A stretch of DNA of 64,000 nt from Eucommia ulmoides (Eukaryota; Streptophyta; Magnoliopsida; Garryales; Eucommiaceae): assembly GCA_016647705.1 (NCBI GenBank), contig CM028325.1:28996474-29060473 (forward strand). The letters run 5' to 3'. Below the pieces are notes generated by a model. The model was not told the DNA's origin. It saw nothing but the letters and a program-made list of their open reading frames with translations, and searched no databases. This document shows positions 46,501-57,428 of the stretch, piece after piece (position 1 is the first letter of the stretch; the number at the start of each line of letters is the position of its first letter). A program made the translations under genes and the position numbers.

Positions 46501-47400
46501 TAGGAAGGCATATCCTACGAGGTATGGTACCGTTGCAACTCCCGATCATGAGGTTAAAACGATCACATGGTTAGTCAAGGTGTGGTGTGGTAAGGAGTGG
46601 TGTGGTGTTTAAGTGGTGGTGTTTTATCGTATTTGGTATTTTTATCATATATGGTGATGTAGTGTTTTATTTTATCGTCTTTGGTGTTTTATCATATTAC
46701 CTTATGCTGATGGTTTGAATGAATTTTATATATTTGATATATATAGATGATGATTCTGAATGGTAGGTAGAAGAAGTTTTCTCGTGATATACAATTTTTA
46801 TATTACTGTTCAAAATGTGTTTGTTTATACGCGTTAAGCTTGATCCATTAAATGTTGTATTATTTAGAATGTGTTATTATTTTAAAATGGTTTTTATTAA
46901 GAAGACAGTACACTCGCAGGTAAAGCGGATAGGAGTCGGTCCCCTACTGGCACTAGGTAGAGTTCGACATTGGTATAGCGTGGGAGTATTGTGGAAGGAG
47001 CTGTCTGAGGTGAACCTGTAAAAAGGTTCTTTGTCGATATATTTTGTGTTGTTATTATAATTCAGAGATAGGTATGTCCCCAATTAGAGAGGAGATGTAT
47101 GGCGTGTATATGTGATTATATATATGTTTATGTATGGTTTTTTATTTTTTTATTTTATTTTTTATTGGTGAGATGTCCAGGTGATGTCATGACGACGCCA
47201 CATCGTGCCCCAGGGTGATGGGTGTCCGGGGTGGGGTGTGACATTCATCTTCACCCAGAGTCATGTCTAAGTCCATTATTCTTAAAGTGAACTCTATGTT
47301 TGATATCTCTCTCTTATACTTCGACCCATTTAGAATTTTAATTGTGGCGTTATTATTGTTTACAACAAAAAAAATTATTTTCACAAGAAAAATACAACTA

Positions 47401-47700
47401 GATTAATTATGGGTAGTAGGTAAAATGTTCAAATAAGTATATGCAACACAATATAAGAATCAATTGTGTTATCATAAACTCCCATTTGGGCATAACCTAC
47501 AATAAACAATTGTTCTCTAAGCATGAAGATCAACAAAATAAGAAAAAAATTATAGATTTAAAAATCTATCCCCCTTTGAGCAGATTGACCTTCAAACTCA
47601 CATATTTTTTTCAAAAGATAATAAACAAATAATTCATAATTCATTCCATTTGGGTAAACACATTTATCAAATTATTTATCTCATAAAATATTCTCATGCA
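47401..47700. other. AT-rich sequence beside the copia remnant
   Basis: No further copia coding blocks recognised. A CCCCTTTGAGCAGATTGACC word at 47570 resembles part of the repeat unit that follows, so the array may begin degenerately here. Confidence 0.4.
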
Positions 47701-48462
47701 ATTAAATTAATTTGCACAATAATCTCCTTTGGGTAGGTGAAAATACAAATTAATTTAAAAAAAAAATTCATCTACAAAATAGGAACTCAAAAACTTGCAA
47801 AATTTGTTAACTAAATCACTTTGGTGAAATAACCTCAACAATTCACAAGCAAACGTTTCAAATTGAAAAAATTAAATAATATTGCCTAACAATTAAATTA
47901 ATTTGCACAATAACCCCCTTTGGGCAGGTGAAAATACAAATTAATATAATTTTTTTCCATTAATAAAATAAGAACTCAAAAATTTACAAATTTTGTTGTC
48001 TTAATCACTTTAGTGAAATAACCTTAATAATTCACAAGTAAACGTTCTAATTTGAGAAAATTCAACAATATTACTCAATAATTAAATTAATTTGCACAAT
48101 AAGCCCCTTTGGGCAGGTGAATGTATAAATTAATTCAAAAAAAAATTCATCAACAAAATAGGAACTCAAAATCTTAAAAAATTTGTTAGTTAAATCACTT
48201 TGGTGAAAACAACCTCAACAATTCACAAGTAAACGTTCCAAATTAGGGAATTAAACAATATTGTCCAACAATTAAATTAATTTTCACAATAATCCTCTTT
48301 GGACAGGTGAATATACAAATTAATCTAAAATTTTCCCCATCAACCAAATAGGAACTCAAAATCATGCGAACTTTGTTAGTTAAATCACTTTGGTAAAATA
48401 ATCTCAACAATTCACAAGCAAACGTTCTAAATTGGAAAAATTAAATAATATTGTCTAACAGC
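47701..48462. repeat. Tandem array, four units of ~190 bp, family unknown
   Basis: ATTAAATTAATTTGCACAAT starts units at 47701, 47892, 48081 and 48271 (one base differs in the last). Each has a CCTTTGGGCAGGTGAA word, an AATAGGAACTCAAAA word, a TTAAATCACTTTGGTGAAATAA word and a CAATTCACAAGCAAACGTT word in the same order. Divergence between units is modest. No ORF spans it. Confidence 0.85.
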
Positions 48463-49735
48463 AACAGTGCATATTAGCGACATATATGCATATGATCAAA
48501 ACAAGATGAAGTACATCACAAAATGTAATTTCAGTGATCAACGATCAATTATATTTACAGGAATTTAAACAACAATTTTTACTAAACTTATAAACTAATC
48601 ATTAAACTAGTTTATGTGACTTAAAATTAAGAAAGAGAGTACAAATTAAAAAAATTTAATCTAGAGAGAGTGAGTATTGCACTCCTATTTCATATAAACT
48701 AATATAATTTTTAGTAAATTTTTAACAGTCACAAGTCTCGAACTCTTAGCCTCCTAATAAGGACAAGAACCCTGGCCAACTCGACTAGTCCGAGATAGTA
48801 ACCTATTATGTACATATTTGATTAGAGAAGCATATAGGCATCTCAAGTGCATAAATGTAGACATTCAAATAAAATCCATATAAGATATCAAAAAATTCAG
48901 TTGCTTTATTGTACATTCCTAATTTCCATATAAATGAGAAAAGAGATAGAAATATGGAACCAAATTTTTAGGACAAATTTTTTTGGGAACAAAACAGAAA
49001 ATCTCCAAGAAATATGGGAACATAAGGGCTTAAAAAATGTCTCATTAATCCCATAAGCGTTACCAACATGCTGATTAGAAAATAATAATTACTGCTCATG
49101 TCATAGCCAATCTATTAAGTGTTAAAGGAGATTCACAAGGGAGCCTTTAGTCTTCAAAGTTCCAACATTAAAAATGTTACCAATTAGAGAAATAATAATT
49201 AATACAAGGCGCATTAATAGATCATTAGGTTTACAAAATTCCTTTGACAAGATAAATGGATCTTTCAGTTTACCAAATGATTCTTTCATATGACATACAA
49301 CGCCTATAGAAGGATAGAATTTTAGAAATGTTTAGGAATAAGGTATAATAACTATCTATATATGAACCAACTACCATTAATCAAACAAGGGATAATACTT
49401 AGACGCGGTCAAAATTATCGAAAACATCAATTTCAACACTTCAAGTAGCAAATTTAAGCATATAAATACCAAATCTGAAACTATAAATGGAAATCAAAGC
49501 ATCTAGGCGAAGTAATTGCATAAGGATCTAATCGCCAGCTTCAATCAAGGCATACACAAAGTTCAAATTAATCTGAAATAACTTCAAAAAATCGAGTCGG
49601 CTTAAAACACCAAATCAAAGGTGCTTATACATTTAAATTGAAACTATTTGGATCAAAGTGAGATTCTAGCCAAACTTCCGGGGTAGTGCATCACCCCTAT
49701 TTCTAATTTTAAGAGCAAACTTCAGAGATGTTTGT
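48463..49735. other. AT-rich spacer, possible SINE trace
   Basis: On the minus strand near 48800-48730 the order GTTGGCCAGGGTTC ... AAGAGTTCGAGACTTG could be tRNA-like A and B boxes of an old SINE. Short MITE-like words (TGGGAACAAAACAGAAAATC, 48993-49012) occur too. Otherwise no gene. Confidence 0.35.
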
Positions 49736-49749
49736 AATTAACCCTAGAG

Positions 49750-50150
49750 TCGCCGCTTCCTAAATCGAAAACCTATTTTCGTCTTTCTTTTGCCATACGC
49801 CGCCGACCCCAACATCATGATACCACTCCCCTCCGCCACCACAAACTTGCCTATTCACCGGTGGTAGCCGGAAATCGAGGCAGCGGAACTGTAATAAAAA
49901 GTGTTGCTGCACAATTAAAATAAATAACAAAGTTACCGAAATTTCTTGGGTTGAGTCGCGAATTAGGTCACTCTCTTTAAGACATTTCGCGGCTTTGTCC
50001 AAGAATCGTGCAAGCAGTATAACAACCTCGTCGTCCCCAGGATAAAACAGCCCAGAATCACCTCTGTCTAGGAACTTCTTTGCACTGAAGAAGATCTGAA
50101 TACTAAACACCCCCACACAGTTCAAATAAACGAACTGACTGCTCGGAATA
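49750..50150 (-). CDS. Unrecognised possible gene fragment, two exon-like blocks
   Basis: On the minus strand a block of balanced composition (about 50098-49940) encodes IFFSAKKFLDRGDSGLFYP followed by DDEVVILLARFLDKAAKCL and ends QEIS before a GTAACT donor-like site. A second block after a CAG near 49891 encodes RCLDFRLPPVNRQVCGGGG and stops at 49760. The pieces look protein-coding (charged/hydrophobic alternation, good codon balance). I recognise no family, and there is no convincing start. It could be a captured exon, an old retroelement gag piece or the remnant of a host gene. Confidence 0.3.
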
Positions 50151-50196
50151 CAACTTGAAAACCGAAATAAAAAATCGTACAGATCGATCGAACAAT

Positions 50197-50252
50197 TCTG
50201 ATCTGAACTGAACGAATCTGATCTGAACTGAATGAATCTAATCTGAACTGAC
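50197..50252. repeat. 20-bp tandem repeat, nearly three units
   Basis: TCTGATCTGAACTGAACGAA repeats at 50197, 50217 and 50237 with single changes. Confidence 0.85.
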
Positions 50253-51189
50253 TACCCTAGGAACAGAAAGTAAGAAAATGAAAATTGATCGGAAAAATAG
50301 GTAAAGAACCGTTTCTGTTTTTTCTATATATTTTAAAACTGAAGAAAAAATGTCTGTAATTATAGGTCAAAGAAAATCGATTCAAAACGTTTTCTAACGA
50401 TTCAAAAATAACTGAAACGTTTCTCAAATTAATGGAGAGATTTAGGGAGAAAATCGTGGGATCTAAAGCTATTTTTTTTTCAAGTAAAAAAAAATGTTCT
50501 GAACTGAATTTATTAATTAAAAATAATAATTATTATAAATTTTGTCCAAAAAATTATGTGCCACCTCACCACACGGGAGATTTAACACTGCTGGACGGAC
50601 GGACGGCGGCGGCGGCGCACACGTGTGTGGTAAACCAATAGGAATGTAATTCATCTCTCTTCCACAAAATGTGAGTACTCTTTGGGGCACACCCCAAGTA
50701 TTCTACATGCTCCTTGTTATCCTCATCTTCACCTCTTCTCCCAACCAATGTGGGATAGAGGAAATAGAGGAAAATCTTTTGACACTTTCTTTTTGAAAAA
50801 CAATTTAAAAAAAATCATATGTTCCAATAGAAAGACTCTGGGGGAGTCGCTGGCCATGAAGCTCTACAGAATGTTGAAGTTACCCGTGGTGCAGACGTTG
50901 ACATCGAGTTCCTAAACTTTGAGACCGATGGCACATCAAATCAGTAAGTTGAGGCGGGATAATGTTACTGGGCCATAGAAGCACAGGGCTCCGGCGACGG
51001 AGGTCCAAAATGTCAGCGACGCAGTCGGACACACTGTAAACAGAGTTCAATTCGATGGTGTTGAAGTCCAGAATGGGGAAAAATGATCTGAGTTTTTTTT
51101 TTTTCAGCGTTTCGATAGTAGAGTCGTTTGCGTATACCCTAAAAGCTGTTTTGGATTCGATAATGTCATGGTATTCAAAACAAGAAGGA
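50253..51189. other. Spacer without a supported gene
   Basis: Mixed composition. A (GGAC)n/(GGC)n patch lies at 50594-50618. Short frames on both strands are unrecognised. Confidence 0.35.
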
Positions 51190-51864
51190 AAGCAACATAA
51201 TTAAAGCTATTTAATTCTCTCTAAGCTAAAATAAGGGGGAAAATAAATTGAGTTCTTAAAAAACACATATATGTGTCTATGACATCGAGTAAAACGATAC
51301 AAAAAATAAAGAACTAAACCCAATAGCACGTCCAAAAAAGGTTGCTACAATACTAAAATAAATTAAAATAAAAAATTTATTTTCAATTGTAGATCCTAAA
51401 TCATGTATGTAGGTTCAGATACTATATTTTGATTAATTCTCATAATCACAATAATATAAAAATTAATTAAAGATCTTAATCATACATGATTAAAAGAGCA
51501 CACCAATTTTTAAAATGTTTACAGAAAGTGCACCTGTTTCAGCTATTACGGATAATTAATCGTCGTAGTGGATTACACACTAGGTCTTTCTCTCTATGAT
51601 CTAGATTTTCTGCTGTGGCGGCCCTCAATGGGGAAAAAAACCCTAAAATCTAAACTAGAGAGGAGACTTAGTATTTATAATTAGGGTTTCTCATTGGACC
51701 CTCCATAACAGGTTTCGATGAGACCCAAAACCTATACTAGCCACTCAACTGGGTTTCTACACAAAAAGATGCCACAATCCAAATTAAAATGTGATCACTA
51801 TTTAATTGGACTGCTTATATAATAGACTATCCATTAACCCATATTTAAGAAAAAATTTCCAACA
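51190..51864 (-). mobile_element. Probable Ty1/copia LTR, minus orientation, one edge only
   Basis: The minus-strand start TGTTGGAAATTTTTTC at 51864 is the usual copia LTR beginning. A minus-strand TATA-like TATAAATAC (near 51680) and a GGGTTT/CTAGAGAG leader-like block follow. The other end and a target duplication were not found. It lies in the second Tat-like element. Confidence 0.4.
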
Positions 51865-54800
51865 CAAACTCCTCATCATTTCTCTGGAGATAGCTGGTAA
51901 GCCTGTCAATCCTAAAAAAAAGTTCAGATGCTTTTCTATTGAGCTCAGACTCTTCTTTCACAGGGTTAGAAATTTGAGAGGACAACTCTTCGATAACAGC
52001 ATTCTTCTTGCCACCTAGGCCAACAAGAGCTATATTCTCTCCCTCTCCACTTCTACTAGAGTAGTCGTCTTCGCCTTTTCCTTTGCGACCAACTCTCTCC
52101 TCAACTTCTCAATTTCTTTTGCAATATTTTTGCGAGTTGACCGCTCAGCTGCAAGATCGGTCTAAATTGTTTCTCTAGTTGACTTTTTAACCACCAGGTC
52201 AATTATTCCTCAAGCTTACCAAATTCTCTGACCTGAAAGACTAGTTGGGTGTCCAACTCTTCCATGGTGTCAGAACTCCCAACCAGAACGAAAGAATTGT
52301 AAACTCACTGAATAAAGATGTGACTAGTTAATAAAGAGACAACAACAAGAGGGTGCCTATAATGAAAAACAAGAGTAAGGTAGCTAGCGGATGGCGTAAA
52401 CACTTAGACAAAACAACTTCGATCAAGCCCGTGACTCGATCCTAATGAGGCCACAGCCCCAGGATTGCTCCATCAAAGTTCTCACAGCCTCATCAAAATT
52501 TCATTGGGATTTAGGAACAGAAGGACTCAGCTCGCCAAGACTCTAGTGCATAGCAGTTCGGGACGACACCCTAACACTTTTGAGTCTAGCTCCAATTTTC
52601 CTCTAATGCCAAGGGACAACATTCTTTTGTTGTATGGATATGACAAAATTGGACACTCAGAATATAATCTCCAGGCCATGAATCTCTGCAGAAGACCGAG
52701 GTTGAGTACCAGGAATCGATTAGGAGATAACGGCTTCACCACGTCTCCAGCGTGAGGAGGCTCTAGTTCAGAGTCTTCCGGAAGAGGCAATACAGGGCCT
52801 CCATTGACTCCTATCATTTGTGGCGGATGGATTGGACGATCCATATCTGTAATGACCCGGTTTTCCAGGATCATTATTAGGTTTCTCTTATAAAGAATTG
52901 ATATTAAAATCGAACGACAAATATTTTGTTCAAACAAAAAAAAAACATATGTTTTTTAACAGTAATAAATATTTATGTTTATTAACAATAATAAATATTT
53001 TGGTTCAATCCGTAAATAACAATAGATGAACAACAGTCTATGGGTTTTGTCAACATTATTATTCAAAGTAAGTAATAATAATAATTAAATAATAAACGAT
53101 TGATTTCAACTATTTTCCGAAGGGCTATTTTTTATTTTATTTTTTTATTTTATTTTAGCATTTAACAAGTAACCACTAAATCAAAATCAATTCCATAATC
53201 AGAATTTAGAACCCATTTTTATCTTTCAACAGGGGTAAACAAGGACAGGAACAGTGACCAAATGGAATACTCAATCCTGTTGGCATCTTAATGATTAGAA
53301 CAATGGAATACTTTAAAACTGAACGGTATTATTTAATCTGACAAATTTTTACAGTTACAATGATAATTAACAATATTGAATTCATCGAATCGAGTCGATT
53401 TTTTTACAACAGTAAATATTAATTACAATTATTATAAATAGAAATCCAACTCAAATTTCTGGTCCAGTTTCGTTCTCATCGGCCCTACAACCAAAACTGT
53501 GGGGTTGTGAGTCAATGCTCAGTAGAACTCCAACTCCTCTAATACGTGCATTTAATTAATACAACGAATAAAAGACATTGACATGATTTTCACATAATTA
53601 TTTTCACATAATCATAATTATTCCATAAAATTTAACAGTTAAAATTCAACAATAATAATAACATAAATCACATAATAAAAAAATTAAATATATATATTAA
53701 AATAGTTAGAAATTCTACCTCAAATTCGAAGTAGAAATCCAACTTAAATATTTTTTCCCTATAAAAAACGATTCCCAAAATTCCATCATGTGATACATGC
53801 CTATATATAATACTTTTCCAAATTGCCCCTGTAAGTGTATCCTTGCCTATATGTCCTCCTTAATCCTCTTAATATATACACACAGATATATATAAGCATT
53901 ATTATTAGTATTATCATAATTCTTAGGCATATACATGTGTCTCTTTCTTTTCTTTTTTTCTTTTTTTTTTTACACGGTCACAAATGGATTCCTTAACCTT
54001 TAAGACTTTAAAAATTACCCTTTATACCCTCTAATTATAAAATAATTCATATTTGATCCAATAATTATATTTATCATCCCAAAAATTATCAAATATATAT
54101 TTATACCATAAATTTACAAAATAATTCCAAAAATATTAAATTTATATAAAATAATATTTCCACAAAATATAAAATTTTGAGGTATTACAACATCATCACG
54201 ACGAGACCTAGATAAAGGGGTAGTCTCAACATGACTCTTTCTTTTCTTTAGAGAAAGAGACATATGATGATCTTTCTTGTTATGGGACATCTTCCTGGCC
54301 TTGGCTTGAAAAGGTGTTAAGGTTAGCACTTTATATGAATAGAGTTCGAGATCAGGAGCTTAGTCAGTTCCGCAATGATAGCAGGACTAAAGAGAAGGCT
54401 TTTGAGGGCTCCTTGCCTAAAAAATCGAAAGACGGAAAAGGATGATCAAAATTTGGTAACTATTTAGCTATTTAAAACACGTAAGTTTTTAACAAGATAA
54501 TTACTTGGATTATAGAAATCCCTTAGAACTATTGGTTTCGAACTTGTCTTCTCGAGGGGAAATTCCTAATTCCCACCAAAAAGCAAGTAACAATTCTTCT
54601 ATTTTTTTAATCAAAGAACGGAGGTCGGTAAGGAACTGGCACTCTGATGGGTTGGAAAGGTAAAATCGTCCCAAGTCTTTCTTAAACTTCATGGAGAAAA
54701 CACATCTAACCATTTCTGGGGTTAGGGCTATGTCATTGGCACAAGAAAAGACTATTTCACCCATGATATTGTGGAAGCTATTTGGGACCAAATGAGTAGG

Positions 54801-55148
54801 ACTAACCTCTAACCAATCAAAGTGATCACGAAGAAACAGAGTGAAGAAAAGGAAAAAATCGTACTCAAACATCCATAAGTAAAAATAGATTTCACCTTCC
54901 CTAGGGGTGAAGGGACGCTCAGATTTACTAGGAACCCTGACAGTGACATGATTGGGAATTCCGTCCTGACGCCTAAACTTGGGAATTAAACTTTCTAGAA
55001 ATTTTGAAGGGTTGTGTTCCCCCCAATAATAGGAAGAATCAGTTGATAAAACATTTTCGATTTGGCTAGGATTTTCGGAAGCCAAATCGATCAACGAACC
55101 CGTGTTAGCTATACTACTATCGAAACTCCTATTGGGGGCAATTTTCAT
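51865..55148 (-). pseudogene. Second decayed antisense ORF of a Tat-like element, split by a solo LTR
   Basis: Minus-strand frame from 55148 (MKIAPNRSFDS) to 54510 is open for 212 codons. FTPREGEIYFYLWMFEYDFF and a HLVPNSFHNIMGEIVF stretch correspond to the same PF04195-like domain as in the first element (position of GYxxxY ... PxxLxPNSF). Downstream come a basic segment (54329-54195), the solo LTR, then MDRPIHPPQMIGVNGGPVLP and a coiled coil (about 52260-51900, RKNIAKEIEKLRRELVAKEK) with several stops. Domain order (N-terminal gypsy-type domain, C-terminal coiled coil) equals the first copy, but sequence is clearly different, so they are separate family members. Exon limits unknown. Confidence 0.55.
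52848..54189 (-). mobile_element. Solo LTR, Ty3/gypsy type (1342 bp), inserted in the antisense ORF
   Basis: On the + strand it begins TGTAATGACCCGG and ends GAGGTATTACA. The flanks ATATC (52843-52847) and ACATC (54190-54194) match in 4 of 5 bases. Its minus-strand start (TGTAATACCTC... GTGGAAATATTATTTTATATAAATTTAATATTTTTGG region) matches the LTR at 55430 on the + strand and at 59923 on the minus strand. The interrupted frame reads RRDDV before it and MDRP after it. No primer-binding site or internal region follows. Confidence 0.75.
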
Positions 55149-55318
55149 TGGAAGTAAGTTAAGGAAACACTAAACCATCTAAGATAAAGAACCAAAAGAA
55201 ACAAAACAGAGAAATAAAGTGAAAATGCAAGAAGAAAGATAAAAAAAAATTACTGGTGTTTTCTTTTGAATTTTTGTATGGTGACTTCTAGCCTTCCTCT
55301 TCAAAATCAGTCAAGTAG
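55149..55318. other. Noncoding leader between antisense ORF and polypurine tract
   Basis: Short A-rich stretch corresponding to the 5' side of the antisense ORF, as in the first Tat-like element. Confidence 0.4.
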
Positions 55319-55429
55319 TCAAGGGGGCAAATGATGGGGATCGGATTCCCACCCAATGGCCCTTGAAACATTAAAAGACACGACTTTTGGACTCACTGGT
55401 TGGGCCCAAGAGTTATGCAATACGATAAC
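55319..55429 (+). mobile_element. Polypurine tract and start of 3' LTR of the second Tat-like element
   Basis: CAAGGGGGCAAATGA (55320-55334) precedes TGGGGATCGGATTCCC, an LTR-like start. This repeats the layout at 40135-40150. The LTR is cut at 55430 by another LTR. Confidence 0.55.
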
Positions 55430-56406
55430 TGTAATATTCTAATAAGTTTATATTTTGAAAATATTATTTTACATAAATTTAATATTTTTGGGTTGTTTTG
55501 TATATTATGAAAATTTATGGTATAAATATATATTTGATAATTTTTTGCGGTTAGATGTTAATTTTAAAATGATTTTTCAAAGTTTTGGGACTATTGTATT
55601 ATTTAAAAAATATTTTTAAGAGTTTTGAGATATAATTAATATATTTTTTTTTTTAATTTTAAGGAGGATATTTGTGTAAATAATAAAAAAATAATAATAT
55701 TTGTTGTCTATATGAAGACAACACATAATAATAAACTTATATATGCATATATGATTGACACGCGTATATGGTTATAATAATAATAATAATAATATAATTC
55801 TTTAATGTAATAACAATACAAATCATGTCTTATTTTTACAATTTATACACAACCTAGGCATATACATGGTTGAATAAGGTTACAATAATTATGAAATTTG
55901 AATGGTTTCTTAGCTTGAAAAATATTTCGGTTTCAAATTTCAGATAGAATTTCTAACTCTTTTAATATTTATATTTAACCTCTCTTCTCCTTTTATTATG
56001 TGATTCATACTGAAATTGTTAATTTTTAATTGTTAGTTTAATGAAATATTTAGTATTATTATGTGAAAATTATATCTATGTGTTTATTGGTGGATTGATT
56101 AAACGCATATAGTAAAGGGGTTGAAAATTCTACTGAACTCTGGCTCACAATCCCACAGTTTTTATTGTAGGGCCGATGAAAATTGTGCTGTGCACGAAAT
56201 TTTATTTGAATTTTTATTTAATTTGTAATAATTGTATTTATTATTTACTATTGTAAAATTAATTTGATAATTCGCTAATTATAATTATCACCACAATTTG
56301 TAAAATTTCTCAGATTTTTATAAATGAAACATCGATTATTCAATTTTAGTATAAATTCTTCGAAGTAAGAAATCATTTGGCGGTCTTGGAAAATCAGGTC
56401 ATTACA
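55430..56406 (+). mobile_element. 5' LTR of a Ty3/gypsy element (977 bp)
   Basis: Starts TGTAATATTC and ends AAAATCAGGTCATTACA, followed after AAG by a primer-binding site. It resembles, reversed, 52848-54189 and 58683-59923. No coding region follows in the window, so the element is non-autonomous or truncated. Confidence 0.75.
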
Positions 56407-56409
56407 AAG

Positions 56410-56422
56410 TGGTATCAGAGCC
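56410..56422 (+). other. Primer-binding site complementary to initiator-Met tRNA
   Basis: TGGTATCAGAGCC, three bases after the LTR end. This is the standard minus-strand primer site of most plant LTR retrotransposons. Confidence 0.85.
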
Positions 56423-57428
56423 AAGTTTTAGGAAAATTTTCTCTTCCTTACCTCGAATCTTCATGCCATCCGTGAACTTTGGTTGCATCCTCATAATCAA
56501 TCTCTCGATCTCTTGATCAAATGAACTATTACACTTATCATCATATAGTTTTCGATTGAAACCTTTTAAAAGGTACCAATTGTCCCCGCCTATTTAAAGC
56601 ATAAAAAGTAAGTCAGAACACATAAATCTATTTTCAACAAATTTTTTTAGATTTACAATCGCAATAAAAATAATAATAATATATTGTGTATATACCTAAG
56701 TGGTGGACAATGCTTTTCTTCCAAAACATATAGATTAAAAAATTCAAGTTATAATCTATATGTAATGTACATATGATCTACTTGAATTCTTGGTCCTGGA
56801 AAACGGTGACTGAAATGCAACAATCAGTTTTTTTTTTTTTTCAAATGTTGTATCATATCAAAGGGACCAAGCTGCCAAAAATCCTCCCTGCAACAAGAAA
56901 TAGCAAAAATAGATTCCGATATTTTTGGTTTGGGTTTTCGACACTTTGCACTACTAAAGTTAAAAAATAATTATTATTTCACTTTGCTCCCGATATATAT
57001 ATTTTTGAGTATTGTGTATTGAACTCGTTTTGTTATTGAGCTTAGGACTCTGTAAGTGTTGCGGACCATATGATAAGTTTTTGAAAAGATCGGGCTAAAA
57101 GTGTTTACTGTCTTCTATATAAATTATCAAATTATATTTTTCGTATTAAATTGTGAAAAAAAAAAAGTGTTGATGAAAATGGACAATTTTATGATGTTAA
57201 ATAGATCAAGTAAAAGTTTAAAAGTAGAAAACAAATTTTATTATCCTGCTATGTCGTAATTGTCTTGTCGGAAGGGCATTGTTCTGCGGGATATTGTTGA
57301 TCCTTACAAGAGGGCATGTCCTGTAGAACGTTGTGTTACGACTTGTCAGGAAGGAAAGTCTTAGGAGGATAAGTCCTGCAGGTAGTTAATATGATAACTC
57401 TTGATCGTGAGGTAAAACGATCATATGT
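56423..57428 (+). mobile_element. Noncoding internal region of the gypsy element, truncated
   Basis: AT-rich leader without gag. From about 57080 it matches the complement of 62160-62700, including the CTTCTATxTAAATTATCAAATTATATTTTTCGTA word and CTCTTGATCGTGAGGTAAAACGATCA. It ends at 57429 where the long LTR begins. Confidence 0.5.

Larger units (their letters stand above)
44609..47243 (+). mobile_element. Solo LTR of a Ty3/gypsy element (2635 bp), inserted in copia pol
   Basis: It begins TGTAAGACCCCG and ends GGGTGTGACA, with perfect TTCAT on both sides, and removal restores the copia reading frame. Internal features are a long hairpin (44804-44912), a TATA box (TATAAATA, 44920-44927), a GA-rich leader, GT-rich and GC-richer sequence to about 45660, an (AT)n tract at 46133-46156, four 34-bp repeats (46364-46500) and an ACTGGCACTAGGTAGAG word shared with 61870-61920 reversed. 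The overlapping arginine/serine-rich frames on both strands (45249-45670) are compositional. Confidence 0.85.
43400..47400 (-). pseudogene. Ty1/copia polyprotein remnant (RT-RNase H), split by a solo LTR
   Basis: Minus-strand blocks: the linker region at 47384-47249, then, after removing the insertion 44609-47243 and one TTCAT, RT at 44603-44087 (KGYTQREGIDFTEIFSPV, FHQMDVKTTFLNGDL, YGLKQTSCQWY). Next come the connection/RNase H blocks at 44053-43712 (AVGSLIYARLCTRPNIAF) and 43639-43418 (YCDNNSFVFYSKNN, MEIKYLTVKDLV). The catalytic YVDD of RT reads YVND, and frames shift between blocks, so it is dead. The lineage resembles Tork/TNT-type copia. Gag, protease and most of integrase are not visible. 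Confidence 0.8.

Noticed and set aside
47701..48462. Centromeric satellite
   Set aside because: Only four units and no long homogeneous array; unit length alone is not evidence.
48720..48805. tRNA-like A/B box pair suggesting a tRNA gene or SINE
   Set aside because: No cloverleaf can be drawn by eye and no poly(A) or flanking duplication is present; noted only as a trace.
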